From assembly GCA_964020055.1 (NCBI GenBank), contig OZ026533.1, positions 248,001 through 312,000 of the forward strand: a stretch of 64,000 nt of DNA, written 5' to 3'. The stretch's first letter is position 1, and the number at the start of each line of letters is the position of its first letter. The notes below the pieces were generated by a model that did no database searches, had not been told where the DNA came from, and saw nothing but the letters and a program-made list of their open reading frames with translations. The translations under genes were made by a program, and so were the position numbers. This document shows, in pieces, positions 1 to 8,589 of the stretch. Source of the stretch: G964020055 sp964020055 (GTDB taxonomy: Bacteria > Pseudomonadota > Alphaproteobacteria > WRAU01 > Hepatincolaceae).

Positions 1-186
1 TTTTACACCTCTTTGTTTGAAACTATCTACAACAGTTTTATTATGGACAATTTCATGTTTAATATAAATAGGCTTATTTTCGTTTATATTATATTTTGTG
101 ATAGTTTTTTCTACTATTTCAATTGCGCGAGTTACTCCGGCACAAAAGCTTCTTGGAGTTATTAAATATATGATTATTGAATGCAT
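1..186 (-). CDS. ispH: 4-hydroxy-3-methylbut-2-enyl diphosphate reductase, N-terminal part (cut by window edge)
   Basis: Reading the minus strand from an ATG at 186 gives 62 residues that match the start of IspH (LytB), the [4Fe-4S] enzyme that makes IPP and DMAPP in the last step of the MEP isoprenoid pathway. I see PRSFCAGVTRAIEIVE, whose Cys (residue 14) is the first cluster ligand of the family, and HEIVHNKTVVD, which carries the conserved His. The rest of the gene lies to the left of the window. The family motif is usually PRGFCAGV, so a Gly-to-Ser change sits two residues before the ligand Cys. The gene is divergent from gyrA. Confidence 0.9.
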   Translation of the reverse strand, partial: MHSIIIYLITPRSFCAGVTRAIEIVEKTITKYNINENKPIYIKHEIVHNKTVVDSFKQRGVK

Positions 187-629
187 GTAAAAAAACCTTT
201 GTCTTATCCTGATATTGAAAGATACACTATTATAGTGTATTATATCAAATGTGTGTTATAAGTATAAAAATTGTTGATCATAATGTTGATTTTAGAAATT
301 TTAAATGCAAATTTTTCTAATTTAATTCTTAGAAAAAATTTTTTATATCAGTTTTCTATAGAAAATTATGATATTTTACCTAATAAAAAAACATGCTCAA
401 AAAAATGAAGTTATTTTTAATTTTGAATATAAAAAAATCAATACAATATATATTTTTTAAAATTTTATTTTATATGTTATTTGTTTTTGAAAATAATAAT
501 AATTTATCGACAACAAAAATAATCAATAATAATAAATTTATATCTGATATCATATTATAAGGTATATACATACATTCTAATATCATCTGTGTTAATACAC
601 CAATTAATATATAATTAAAGGAAAAATTC
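187..629. other. Divergent intergenic region between ispH and gyrA
   Basis: This is a stretch of about 440 very AT-rich bases without a supported gene. It should carry the divergent promoters of ispH and gyrA. A 66-residue minus-strand frame here overlaps the start of gyrA and has no ribosome binding site or recognisable family, so I do not call it. Confidence 0.5.
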
Positions 630-3365
630 TTGTCTGACTTATTTAATAAAAACTTAGAAAATATAATCAAAGTTCCAATTTATGATGAGATGAAAAAATC
701 TTATTTAGATTATGCAATGAGTGTGATTGTAAGTAGGGCACTTCCTGATGTGAGGGATGGTTTGAAGCCTGTGCATAGAAGAATAGTCTATACCATGCAT
801 GAAAACGGTTATACATATAACAAACCATTCAAAAAGTCATCCAGAATAGTTGGAGATGTAATGGGTAAATATCATCCACATGGTGATAGTGCTATTTATG
901 AAGCATTAGTTAGAATGGCTCAAACGTTTTCGTTACGTTCTCCTCTAGTAGATGGACAAGGAAATTTTGGTTCTATGGATGGAGATGGTGCAGCAGCTAT
1001 GCGTTATACAGAAGCTCGTATGTCAAGTATAGCTCATATGTTGATTGATGATATTGATAAAGATACTGTAGATTTTAGACCAAATTATGACGATTCATTA
1101 CAAGAACCTGTAGTATTACCTTCTAAATTTCCTAACTTATTAGCCAATGGTTCAAGCGGTATTGCAGTAGGTATGGCAACTAATATCCCACCTCATAATT
1201 TAGGTGAACTTATAAACGCTCTTTTAGTTCTTATTGAAGATGAAGAAACTCCTATTGATGCTCTTTTACAACACATACAAGGTCCTGATTTTCCAACTGG
1301 TGCAAAAATACTAGGAAAAGCTGGAGTATATAAAGCATTAACAACAGGTCGTGGTAGTATTTCTATTTGCTCTGTATACCACATTGAAGAAGTCAGCAAA
1401 ACTAGATCTGCAATTATAATAACAGAAATTCCTTGGGTAGTTAACAAATCTAAACTAGTTGAAGAGATAAGTTATTTAAAAGATAAAAGTGATAATAAAG
1501 AGCTTGATGTTATATCTTCAGTTAGAGATGAATCAGATCGTCATGGTGTAAGAGTTGTGATAGAGCTGAAAAAAGATATTGAGCCTGAAATAGTTGTAAA
1601 CTATTTACAAAAATATACACCCTTTAGAGTTAGTTATGGAGTAAATATGCTAGCTATAGATAAAGGTGTACCTAAACTTATGAATGTTCGTGATGTTTTA
1701 GTATCTTTTCTAGCATTTCGTAAAGAAGTTGTAAAAAGAAGAACTGCTTACTTACTAAAAAAAGCAAGAGAAAAAGCTCATTTATTAGCAGGTTTAGGAG
1801 TTGCTGTAGAGAATATAGATGAAGTTATTGTTTTGATAAGATCATCTGAAAGTCCAGCAGTAGCGCGTGAAAGATTAATGACAACTCCTTGGAAAGCAGG
1901 TTCAGTTGCTCCTTTTATTGAGCTTTTAGATGAGCCTGATAGAAAAATAGAAAATGGGATTTATTACTTATCTGAAATTCAAGCAAGAGGAATTCTAGAC
2001 TTAAGATTACATAGATTAACAGGTTTAGAAAGAGAAAAAATTCAAGGTGATTTAAAACAATTAGAAGAAGAAATAAAATATTATTTAGAAATTCTAGGTT
2101 CATATCCAAGACTTATGGAAATAATAAAAGAAGAACTTTTAGCAATTCAAACTCAATTTGCAACTCCAAGAAAAACAGCCATAGAAGATGCTGTAGATGA
2201 GCTAAATGAAGAAGATTTTATTGTAGATGAAAAAGTTGCAATAACAATCACAAGAAATGGTTATATCAAAAGAATGCCTATAACTTCTTATAGAACTCAA
2301 AGAAGGGGAGGAAAAGGGAAAGTTGGTATCAACACTAAAGATCAAGATTTTGTAACTGATATTTTAATTACCAATACTCATGCTAACTTACTATTTTTTA
2401 CAAGTAGTGGACTTGTATTTAAAATTAAGTGTTATAAAATACCAGAAAGTCTGCCTAACTCAGTTGGTAGAGCACTAGTTAATTTAATTAATATAGAAAA
2501 ATCAGATAAAATAACAGCAGTTTTACCTTTACCTAATGATACAGATTTAGAACAAGATATAGTATTTGCAACTAAGTCTGGTAATATTCGTAGAAATAAA
2601 ATTGCAGATTTTGTAAATATTCCTGCAAAAGGAAAAATCGCAATGAAACTAGATGAAGGTGATAGTGTAATTGGAGTTTTATTATTTGATGAAGATCATG
2701 ATATTCTATTAAATTCTAAGTATGGACAATGTATAAGATTTAACCTAGGGCAATTGAGAGTATTCAGCTCTAGAAATAGTTCTGGGGTTAGAGCTATTAC
2801 TTTGAATAAGAAAGATGAGGTTATAAACTTTTCTCGTTTAAGGCATGAAAAAATAGAAGATTTAGAAGTAAGAGAAGATTATTTACGTTATGCATCTGCT
2901 AAACGTAGAGGTGATGAAATAACGTCTGAAATAAAAGGATCTTTAACTGATGAGCAAATTCTAGACTTAGAAAGTAAGGAAGAATTTATTTTAACTATCA
3001 CAAGTAATGGTTATGGTAAAAGAACTTCTTCTTATGAGTATCGTATCACAAATAGAGGTGGTAAAGGTTTCTTAGGAGCAAGATTATCAAATAAAAATGG
3101 TGATATTGTTACATCTTTTGTTACAGAAGGTAATGATGAAATAATACTAGTTAGTGATAAAGGACAGGTAATTCGCCAAAAAGTAGAAACAATAAGAATC
3201 ATTGGTAGAGTGTCTTTAGGTGTTATGTTGTTCAGATTAGATGAAAAAGAAGAAGTTGTTTCAGTTTCTAGAATAAAAATTGATGAAGATACAGAAGATC
3301 TTGAAGATGATACCAATAAAGATATTTTAAAATTATCATCTACCAATGAAACATTAGATTTGTAA
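630..3365 (+). CDS. gyrA: DNA gyrase subunit A
   Basis: GyrA is the breakage-reunion subunit of the type II topoisomerase that introduces negative supercoils. The N-terminal domain holds the active-site Tyr at about residue 126 (AAAMRYTEAR) and the quinolone region (GKYHPHGDSAIYEAL). The residue equal to E. coli Ser83 is Ser (about residue 87), and the one equal to Asp87 is Glu, which is wild type in several other bacteria. The C-terminal beta-pinwheel starts after a GyrA box (QRRGGKG), and the protein ends in an acidic tail. At 911 residues it is slightly longer than E. coli GyrA (875). The start is a TTG preceded by AAAGGA at 617-622; no better ATG lies before the conserved region. coaD follows after 8 bases, so the two are probably cotranscribed. 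Confidence 0.98.
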   Translation: MSDLFNKNLENIIKVPIYDEMKKSYLDYAMSVIVSRALPDVRDGLKPVHRRIVYTMHENGYTYNKPFKKSSRIVGDVMGKYHPHGDSAIYEALVRMAQTFSLRSPLVDGQGNFGSMDGDGAAAMRYTEARMSSIAHMLIDDIDKDTVDFRPNYDDSLQEPVVLPSKFPNLLANGSSGIAVGMATNIPPHNLGELINALLVLIEDEETPIDALLQHIQGPDFPTGAKILGKAGVYKALTTGRGSISICSVYHIEEVSKTRSAIIITEIPWVVNKSKLVEEISYLKDKSDNKELDVISSVRDESDRHGVRVVIELKKDIEPEIVVNYLQKYTPFRVSYGVNMLAIDKGVPKLMNVRDVLVSFLAFRKEVVKRRTAYLLKKAREKAHLLAGLGVAVENIDEVIVLIRSSESPAVARERLMTTPWKAGSVAPFIELLDEPDRKIENGIYYLSEIQARGILDLRLHRLTGLEREKIQGDLKQLEEEIKYYLEILGSYPRLMEIIKEELLAIQTQFATPRKTAIEDAVDELNEEDFIVDEKVAITITRNGYIKRMPITSYRTQRRGGKGKVGINTKDQDFVTDILITNTHANLLFFTSSGLVFKIKCYKIPESLPNSVGRALVNLINIEKSDKITAVLPLPNDTDLEQDIVFATKSGNIRRNKIADFVNIPAKGKIAMKLDEGDSVIGVLLFDEDHDILLNSKYGQCIRFNLGQLRVFSSRNSSGVRAITLNKKDEVINFSRLRHEKIEDLEVREDYLRYASAKRRGDEITSEIKGSLTDEQILDLESKEEFILTITSNGYGKRTSSYEYRITNRGGKGFLGARLSNKNGDIVTSFVTEGNDEIILVSDKGQVIRQKVETIRIIGRVSLGVMLFRLDEKEEVVSVSRIKIDEDTEDLEDDTNKDILKLSSTNETLDL

Positions 3366-3373
3366 GTAAAATA

Positions 3374-3874
3374 GTGAAAAAAGGTATATATCCAGGATCT
3401 TTTGATCCTTTGACATTAGGACATATTAATATCATAAAAAGAGCCTTAAAAATAGTTGATAGTCTAACTATTGCTATAGGTAATAACACAGCTAAAAACT
3501 GTTTATTTGAAGTTGAAGAACGTGTAGAGATAATACAAGATATTTTAAAAGAAACACTTAAAAAAGACTACTTTAAAATTGAAATAAAAACTTTTAATGG
3601 TTTACTTGTAGATTTTGCTGCAGCAAATAATATACCTCTTATTATAAGAGGTATAAGGGCTTTATCAGATTTTGATTTTGAGTTCACTATGGCTGGAGCT
3701 AATAATCGCATCAATCCTAAAATAGATACTATATTTTTAATGGCTGAAGAAAGTACACAATTTATAAGCTCTAAAATTGCGAAAGAAATATTCTATTTTG
3801 GTGGTGATACTTCTAAATTCTTACCTTTAAAAGTAGTGGAAAGATTAAAAGAAAAAAAGATAAAAAAAAGGTAA
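3374..3874 (+). CDS. coaD: Pantetheine-phosphate adenylyltransferase
   Basis: CoaD transfers AMP from ATP to 4'-phosphopantetheine, the penultimate step of coenzyme A synthesis, in the cytoplasm. The 166-residue protein has the usual family length. It shows the nucleotidyltransferase signature YPGSFDPLTLGHINI with the catalytic His of TLGH at residue 17, a conserved RGIRALSDFDFE segment, and ISSKIAKE, which corresponds to the ISST-type ATP-binding motif. The start is GTG. The gene follows gyrA closely, a pairing that is common in Alphaproteobacteria. Confidence 0.96.
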   Translation: MKKGIYPGSFDPLTLGHINIIKRALKIVDSLTIAIGNNTAKNCLFEVEERVEIIQDILKETLKKDYFKIEIKTFNGLLVDFAAANNIPLIIRGIRALSDFDFEFTMAGANNRINPKIDTIFLMAEESTQFISSKIAKEIFYFGGDTSKFLPLKVVERLKEKKIKKR

Positions 3875-3958
3875 AAAATAGTTGCTTTTAATTAATATTA
3901 AGAGTATTATAAGTGAGTAAGTTGTGAGTAACACATCACAAATTATAAATCTTTTTGT

Positions 3959-4034
3959 GGGTACTTAGCTCAGTCGGTAGAGCATCTGACTTTTAATCAG
4001 AGGGTCATTGGTTCGAATCCACTAGTACCCACCA
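3959..4034 (+). tRNA. tRNA-Lys (UUU)
   Basis: This is a complete 76-base cloverleaf. The acceptor stem GGGTACT pairs with AGTACCC, the D arm reads TAGCTCAGTCGGTAGAGC, and the anticodon stem CTGAC/TCAG carries TTT. The T arm contains GGTTCGAATCC, and CCA is encoded. The UUU anticodon reads lysine codons. The tRNA lies just upstream of the decaying prophage island, but I saw no second copy of its 3' end that would mark an attachment site. Confidence 0.97.
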
Positions 4035-4107
4035 CTTAATCACATATCAATTTAAGCACACAATCACAATAGTTTACAACTATATAATAATTATATATAA
4101 CGATGAA

Positions 4108-5140
4108 GTAAAAAGGTTAATTTTGTAATCCGCTAGTTATACGTGTAATGAGCAGTCTATAATTGGAAAAAGTATCTTATATAAGAAAGAAATTAAGTGG
4201 GAATATGCGTTAATACCAGGGATTAAGCGCTAAACATTAAATTAATTCCCCTTTAATCTGTCATTTTTAAAAATATATCGTTAATACTAGAAAACAGGCA
4301 TTTTAAAAGCAAAATTTTGTTTTGTGGTTTTATAAATAAGTGACAAAAAGTAGTATTATTAGAAGATACAGATAAAACTTTAAATCTTGATCCTTTTAAA
4401 ACCATAGTTCATATACCTACATTAAAATCAGGATTAGCAATTCGTGGTGCTTTAGCTTATGCGGTTTGTTCTATATTTATTCTTAAAAACTATGGAATTA
4501 AGGATTGGTAGGAATTTTAGAAGTATTTGGAATGTCTATAAGATTTGGTAAATATGGAGAAATGGCAACAGACCGATGGGGGTAGCTATTTTCAAGCTAA
4601 TGTTCATCAAAATACCCAAATTTACATAAGAAAGTCTGATTGTTCAGATTTAGCAGAAACAATCAACAAAAGACTTATAATTTCTTAATAGATTATAACT
4701 TTGGGAACAAGACGATTATCTGCAACTGTTTTTTAATTTAGAAAAAGAAGAAGAAAATTGCAACTTGTTAATATAGTTACACAAATTGCATCATTTGTTA
4801 AAGGCAAAATATAAGCAAGTAACTTACTAAAAAGGCTAGACTGAAGAACCAACAGGAGATGATGATTGGCTTGATATTAGTGTTCACATATTCAAAGTTT
4901 TGCTGGATCTGATTTTGCTCATAATAGAATTAATAATGTTGTTTTAAATGCTAAAGATACAATAGATAAACACGTTGAGAATGAACTTTATGATAGTATT
5001 CTGTAATAAAACCCATGATAGATGATATAGATAAGTTATTAAGTAAAAGTAAGAGCATAGAAAAAGCAAGTTTAGATACAAGAAAGTTAGAAAAAAGTCT
5101 TATTAAATCAGGTATAAAAGAAAGAGTAGCTAAAGGATAA
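4108..5140 (+). pseudogene. Remnant of a Mu-like phage portal gene (DUF935, Mu gp29 family)
   Basis: No intact reading frame remains, but in successive frames the plus strand reads like DUF935, the portal protein of Mu-like phages. The clearest pieces are: 4392-4511, which contains HIPTLKSGLAIRGALAYAV and LKNYGIKDW, followed by a stop; 4511-4580 in a shifted frame (GILEVFGMSIRFGKYGEMAT), which continues the family pattern; about 4649-4685 (LAETINKRLI); and 5013-5137 (MIDDIDKLLSKSKS onward), which fits the C terminus. A weaker match before 4350 (KEIKWEYALIPG) could be part of the N-terminal region. At least three frameshifts or stops make it non-functional. It pairs with the gp30-like remnant at 6642-7108. 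Confidence 0.75.
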
Positions 5141-5185
5141 AAATTATTTTACTTTATTAATATTGAATAAACTACAGGAGTTATA

Positions 5186-5833
5186 ATGGGCATAAAAGAT
5201 ATTTCTGAATTTTCTGTTATTATGGTAGTAAGTATTGTTATAGGATATATAGGTTATTTTTATGCCTGTAATGATACAATAGATAATAAAGAAGATAAGT
5301 ATTTTAAAATAAGTATATTAGCATTTCTCCCATATTCTATACTACAATATTTAAATAACACTTACAGATGGGATGATATAAAAAAATACTTTATCTTTAT
5401 CTTTGTAGTTGTATTTATGTTTGCAGTCACAAGAAAATTTGCTCTATATTGGAATAAAACAGGAAAACATAAACTATTCAAAAAGCTGAATAAAAAAGGA
5501 GTTACAAATTATAAAAATAATATAGCAATTATTAATGAATTAATTAGAGATACCAACCTAGATATAACACAAATATATGTATATTTGCAAGATGGTACAA
5601 TTTTAAAATGTACAGATGCAAGGGCATTTACAGATATAGATTTTGGGTTTCTTAGTACAGATTTAGAAAAAAATTTAGCTTTTTATGTAGATGAAATAGT
5701 TTATCCAAATAATAAAATCAAAGAAATTAAGAAAGATTACATAGTTGATGAAGAATGGGGGAGTTTGCTTACATATATACCATATGCTCAAATCAAATAT
5801 ATTTCTATAAGAGTGAAGAAACTAAAAAAATAA
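5186..5833 (+). CDS. Membrane-anchored protein of unknown function
   Basis: This intact 215-residue frame is preceded by a good ribosome binding site (AGGAG, about 6 bases before the ATG), so it is probably a real gene inside the decaying island. Three hydrophobic stretches (about residues 10-27, 42-55 and 68-82) suggest membrane segments. They are followed by a soluble, Lys- and Asp-rich C-terminal domain ending in a basic tail. I do not recognise the family; a cargo gene of the former prophage or an accessory defence-type protein are both possible. It lies between the two Mu-like remnants, where standard Mu-like phages have no such gene. Confidence 0.6.
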   Translation: MGIKDISEFSVIMVVSIVIGYIGYFYACNDTIDNKEDKYFKISILAFLPYSILQYLNNTYRWDDIKKYFIFIFVVVFMFAVTRKFALYWNKTGKHKLFKKLNKKGVTNYKNNIAIINELIRDTNLDITQIYVYLQDGTILKCTDARAFTDIDFGFLSTDLEKNLAFYVDEIVYPNNKIKEIKKDYIVDEEWGSLLTYIPYAQIKYISIRVKKLKK

Positions 5834-5845
5834 AAAATAAAACTA

Positions 5846-6019
5846 TTATTCTTTAGGTTTAGGCTTATTGGGTTTGGTTCCCATATGAATTCTTGTTTCA
5901 AGATTCAGCTTGGATGAATTATTTATACCATTAACATTATCTTTTTTTTGTATTATTTTAGATAAATTGATAGATTTTTCAGAAGAAGGTTTGTTTTTAT
6001 TATCTTTATTATTAGACAT
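5846..6019 (-). CDS. Small hydrophilic protein, doubtful
   Basis: This is a 57-residue Lys/Asn-rich frame convergent with the gene before it. I chose the ATG at 6019, which gives a hydrophilic product; the longer reading that starts at 6154 adds a hydrophobic segment that looks like translated AT-rich spacer. The only Shine-Dalgarno-like sequence is a weak GAG. The product shows low-complexity Pro/Lys at its C terminus (PNKPKPKE) and no known domain. Confidence 0.3.
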   Translation of the reverse strand: MSNNKDNKNKPSSEKSINLSKIIQKKDNVNGINNSSKLNLETRIHMGTKPNKPKPKE

Positions 6020-6142
6020 TTTATAAACTCGAATAATATTTTTTGTATATAAATATATTACAATGAACGTAAAAGATAATAAAGTAAAATAATTGTTAAA
6101 TATTGTACAATATAAATATAACTTATATTTTATAGAGGTAGT

Positions 6143-6393
6143 ATGCAAGTACAAAATTATACTAAAGTAAGAAAAATATTATAAAGAGTAATAGAGATGT
6201 GGTAGACAATGATGAAACAGTGTTTATAATAAAAAAAGATAAATCAGTAGTAGTTATATCATTAAATGAATATAACTCTTGGCAAGAAACAGAATATTTA
6301 ACGCGATCTTCTCACAATGCAAAACGTTTGCTAGAAGGAGTTGAACAAGTTAAAAATGGAAAAATTTCTAAACAAAGTTTAATTAATGAGTGA
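6143..6393 (+). pseudogene. YefM/Phd-type antitoxin, broken
   Basis: From an ATG at 6143 (with GAGG just before it) the frame reads MQVQNYTKVRKIL and then meets a TAA at 6182. In another frame the protein resumes at about 6199 with VDNDETVFIIKKDKSVVV and ISLNEYNSWQETEYL, then an AKRLLEGVEQVKNGK tail. This is the usual layout of a YefM antitoxin: a DNA-binding N-terminal half, then a helix that covers the YoeB toxin. One nonsense change and one frameshift separate the DNA-binding half from the toxin-binding half. The frame from a GTG at 6199 might still give a 64-residue toxin-binding fragment. Confidence 0.7.
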
Positions 6394-6640
6394 TATTATT
6401 TTTACAGATCATGCCTGGGAAGATTATTTACATTGGCAAAAGAATGATAAAAAAAATTGATTAAAATAAATAGTTTAATAAAAGATATTAACAGAAATTC
6501 ATTTATCGGAGAAGGTAGCTGAACCTTTGAAAGGGAATTTCAAAGGTTATTGGAGTAGAAGGATAGACAGCGAACACAGACTTATATATACAATAGAAAA
6601 TGATCAATTAATAATTATTCAATGTAGATATCATCATTAA
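6386..6640 (+). pseudogene. YoeB-type mRNA interferase toxin, broken
   Basis: The ATG at 6386 overlaps the antitoxin stop, as in intact yefM-yoeB operons. The frame begins MSDIIFTDHAWEDYLHWQKN and is cut by a TGA after a run of A residues near 6458. In the next frame it resumes as a KINSLIKDINRNSFIGEG segment, then again as EPLKGNFKGYWSRRID with EHRLIY and a final CRYHH. YoeB toxins need the Glu of the EPLK motif, the Arg in SRRI and the C-terminal His-Tyr; most of these are still readable, but two frameshifts prevent one continuous product. Loss of both partners suggests the system died as a unit. Confidence 0.8.
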
Positions 6641-6641
6641 A

Positions 6642-7108
6642 ATGCCAAATACTCATTTAGATAATATAGTAAATAAAACTACTTATCATTGGACAGATAT
6701 TCTGCACAACAAACATCCAGCGTTATTTACTATTGCTAAATCTACAGAAGCGACATTTTAATGATGTTAATCTTCATTGCAAGATTGCACTAGTAAACGG
6801 GAAACACTTAAGCAATTTCAAAAAGAACTAAAAGCTATTTTACTACAAAAAGGTTGGTGGGGTTTTAAAATAGCTATTAATCCCAAAACAAATGAAACTA
6901 AACGTGTTAAGTTGGAAGTCAAAGAAGATTAGAAATTATATATGAAGCAAATAAAAAAAGTAGCCGTGCAGCAGCTTTATGGATAGATAACAGCAAACTA
7001 AAGAAATATTACCATATTTTTTATATAATAGGACCATTAAAATAGCACAGAGCAGATCACGAAGATTTTAAAAATCTAATTAGAAGTAGTTTTGATATTT
7101 TATTTTAA
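6642..7108 (+). pseudogene. Remnant of a Mu-like head-morphogenesis gene (Mu F / gp30 family)
   Basis: In three frames this stretch keeps family landmarks: HNKHPALFTIAKST near the start, then FQKELKAILLQKGWWGFK, then SQRRLEIIYEANKKSSRAAA with LWID, then TKEILPYFLY and IGPLK-HRADHEDFKNL at the end. These correspond to the central 'GWWG' motif, the 'RL..IY..N' helix and the 'LGP...HR..H' end of the Mu F protein, a minor capsid and morphogenesis factor. Several frameshifts and stops make it dead. In Mu-like phages it directly follows gp29, so about 1.5 kb of other material has been inserted between the two here. Confidence 0.75.
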
Positions 7109-7161
7109 TTCACTCTATGAATCAATTTTTTATATAAGATTTCAATATTATATAAAAAAAA

Positions 7162-7180
7162 ACAGGAGCTGAGCTCCTGT
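7162..7180 (-). terminator. Rho-independent terminator of the 83-residue peptide gene
   Basis: ACAGGAGCT and AGCTCCTGT form a perfect 9-base-pair palindrome. Read on the minus strand it is followed by a run of eight T residues, 13 bases beyond the stop codon of the minus-strand gene that ends at 7194. Confidence 0.85.
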
Positions 7181-7193
7181 AATATTTTAGATA

Positions 7194-7445
7194 TTATTTA
7201 CGATTTGTAGGTCCACGATACCAATCAGGACATGATTTTTTCCACATACAAATCCAAGGAGCGCTTACCTTTCTTTCCTCTAATTTATTATCATCTGATA
7301 TTTTGATAATATTTATATCAGTATTATTTAGAGAAACAGATACTTTTTGATGTAATAAAGATTCATCATCAATAATATTTGCAGCCATAATAGGTGTTGA
7401 TAAAATAGCTACTGCAATTGCTAAACTTGTAATTTGCCTTTTCAT
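7194..7445 (-). CDS. Small exported peptide with Sec signal and Trp/Cys-rich tail
   Basis: This 83-residue protein starts at the ATG at 7445, where AAGGA precedes it; an upstream in-frame Met gives an unlikely Tyr-rich extension. Residues 1-21 form a Sec signal peptide ending at LSTPIMA. The mature part starts with NIIDDESLLHQ and ends with a short Trp-rich segment containing CMWKKSC and WYRGPTNRK, which could close a five-residue disulfide loop. I know no family for it. The signal region and the following motif are repeated at protein and DNA level in the broken gene at 8103-8390, while the tails differ completely. That pattern suits a secreted toxin or bacteriocin family, but the function is unproven. 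Confidence 0.7.
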   Translation of the reverse strand: MKRQITSLAIAVAILSTPIMAANIIDDESLLHQKVSVSLNNTDINIIKISDDNKLEERKVSAPWICMWKKSCPDWYRGPTNRK

Positions 7446-7708
7446 TTTTGTTTTCCTTATTTTATTTTGTTTTAAATAAAGTATGGTATAATAGTATGGG
7501 TATACTATATACATATCCTATAAGTTATTTACACATGATTATTATTTATAGTCAAGATAATAAAAATAAGTGAACAAATGTAGATTATTATTGCTATTAT
7601 TAACTTAATAATCAAAAATGACTAAAGACAAATTAATAGGTTTGGATATAATATTTTTATATTAGTCAATTCATATATAAAAAGTAAAACTAACGCTAAC
7701 ACTAAAAA

Positions 7709-7734
7709 AGGTCAGGATATTGATATTCTGACCT
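7709..7734 (-). terminator. Terminator, first copy of a repeated hairpin
   Basis: AGGTCAGGATAT and ATATTCTGACCT pair over 12 bases with one wobble. On the minus strand the hairpin is followed by five T residues, so it ends transcription of the membrane protein gene at 7760-8047. The hairpin and the flank CTGACCTAAAGTATTGTT recur at 8543-8566. Confidence 0.75.
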
Positions 7735-7759
7735 AAAGTATTGTTATGTTATATAGTAT

Positions 7760-8047
7760 TTAATTATCTTTTTTTAATATTTTACGTACAAATAGTTTAT
7801 CAAAATATAATATTGCTAAAACTACCAAATATATAACCGGATAGACAATTAATATAGCTATAACCCAGGTTGATATTGGAATATTTGAAAGAGAATTTAT
7901 ATTTTCCATGAAAATAATACCCAACCTTAATGTACCAACACATAGGGCAGTATATAAACTAATTATAGGTGTAGAAAAACCTTTTTTAGTTGTAAAGATT
8001 TGCAAACAAACAAAAGTTACTAATACTGTAATAATGGTAATAATCAT
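7760..8047 (-). CDS. Small membrane protein, possible partner of the exported peptide family
   Basis: The ATG at 8047 is chosen because AAGGAG lies 6 bases before it; the longer frame up to 8098 has no such site. The 95-residue product is almost all hydrophobic, with about three membrane helices (residues 1-17, 22-45 and 54-82) and a basic C terminus ending KILKKDN. It follows the broken exported-peptide gene at 8103-8390 on the same strand. A small membrane protein behind a secreted peptide is the layout of bacteriocin immunity genes, but holins and other small membrane proteins look alike and no motif decides. Confidence 0.6.
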   Translation of the reverse strand: MIITIITVLVTFVCLQIFTTKKGFSTPIISLYTALCVGTLRLGIIFMENINSLSNIPISTWVIAILIVYPVIYLVVLAILYFDKLFVRKILKKDN

Positions 8048-8102
8048 GTTGTATCTCCTTGAAATATTCTTATAAAATAATAATAAATAAATAATCAATT
8101 AT

Positions 8103-8390
8103 TTATTTGTTCCACCAATCTTTTGCAGCATTCCATATAGGTTTAACTACATGCTCAACTACAAGATAACTGCTACACCTATAATAACACCTTGCCACAT
8201 TTTTGCCCCTTGAGTAGTTTGCATTTCTTGGTTTGATAGTTGTGTTGCTTGTATGTTTTCAGTTGTAGATATAGTTAATGCTTGATGTAATATTTCATCG
8301 TCAGAAATATTAGATAGTGCCTAATAGGTGATGATAGAATAGTTACAAGCATTACAAAAGATCTTTATTTGTAGTTTAGAATATTAAAAA
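8103..8390 (-). pseudogene. Broken paralogue of the exported peptide gene
   Basis: On the minus strand this stretch is homologous to the gene at 7194-7445. Around the signal cleavage site the DNA reads CACCTATTAGGC against CACCTATTATGGC in the intact gene, so one T has been lost. After that, ISDDEILHQALTIS mirrors IIDDESLLHQKVSVS. A Gln/Thr-rich middle leads to GAKMWQGVIIGVAVIL, another frame break, and a C terminus with VEHVVKPIWNAAKDWWNK. The hydrophobic stretch followed by an amphipathic Trp-rich end resembles pore-forming bacteriocins in general character only. Confidence 0.6.
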
Positions 8391-8542
8391 TATTAATATT
8401 GTTTCAACAGTTAGATACAAATAACATAATAAATTATAATTAGTCAATTTTATTATTTTGTAAGCATTTATATACTAACAAAGTGATAGCAAAGACTATG
8501 CTTGAAATATGAATAAAAAAATATTTTAAATAAAAATAAAAA

Positions 8543-8566
8543 AGGTCAGAATATTAATTCTGACCT
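8543..8566 (-). terminator. Terminator, second copy of the repeated hairpin
   Basis: AGGTCAGAAT and ATTCTGACCT form a 10-base-pair stem with a 4-base loop. On the minus strand it is followed by a T-rich tract. It is nearly the same hairpin as at 7709-7734 and shares the adjoining bases AAAGTATTGTT, which shows that the gene ends were duplicated. Confidence 0.75.
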
Positions 8567-8589
8567 AAAGTATTGTTTTTGATACTTAT

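Noticed and set aside
470..670. 66-residue minus-strand open frame, hydrophobic
   Set aside because: It overlaps the start of gyrA, has no ribosome binding site and looks like translated AT-rich promoter DNA.
630..3365. Quinolone-resistance change in GyrA (Glu at the position of E. coli Asp87)
   Set aside because: Glu is the normal residue there in many susceptible bacteria, and the Ser83 equivalent is unchanged.
3959..4108. tRNA-Lys as integration site of the adjacent prophage
   Set aside because: No second copy of the tRNA 3' end is visible downstream, and Mu-like phages transpose without using tRNA sites.
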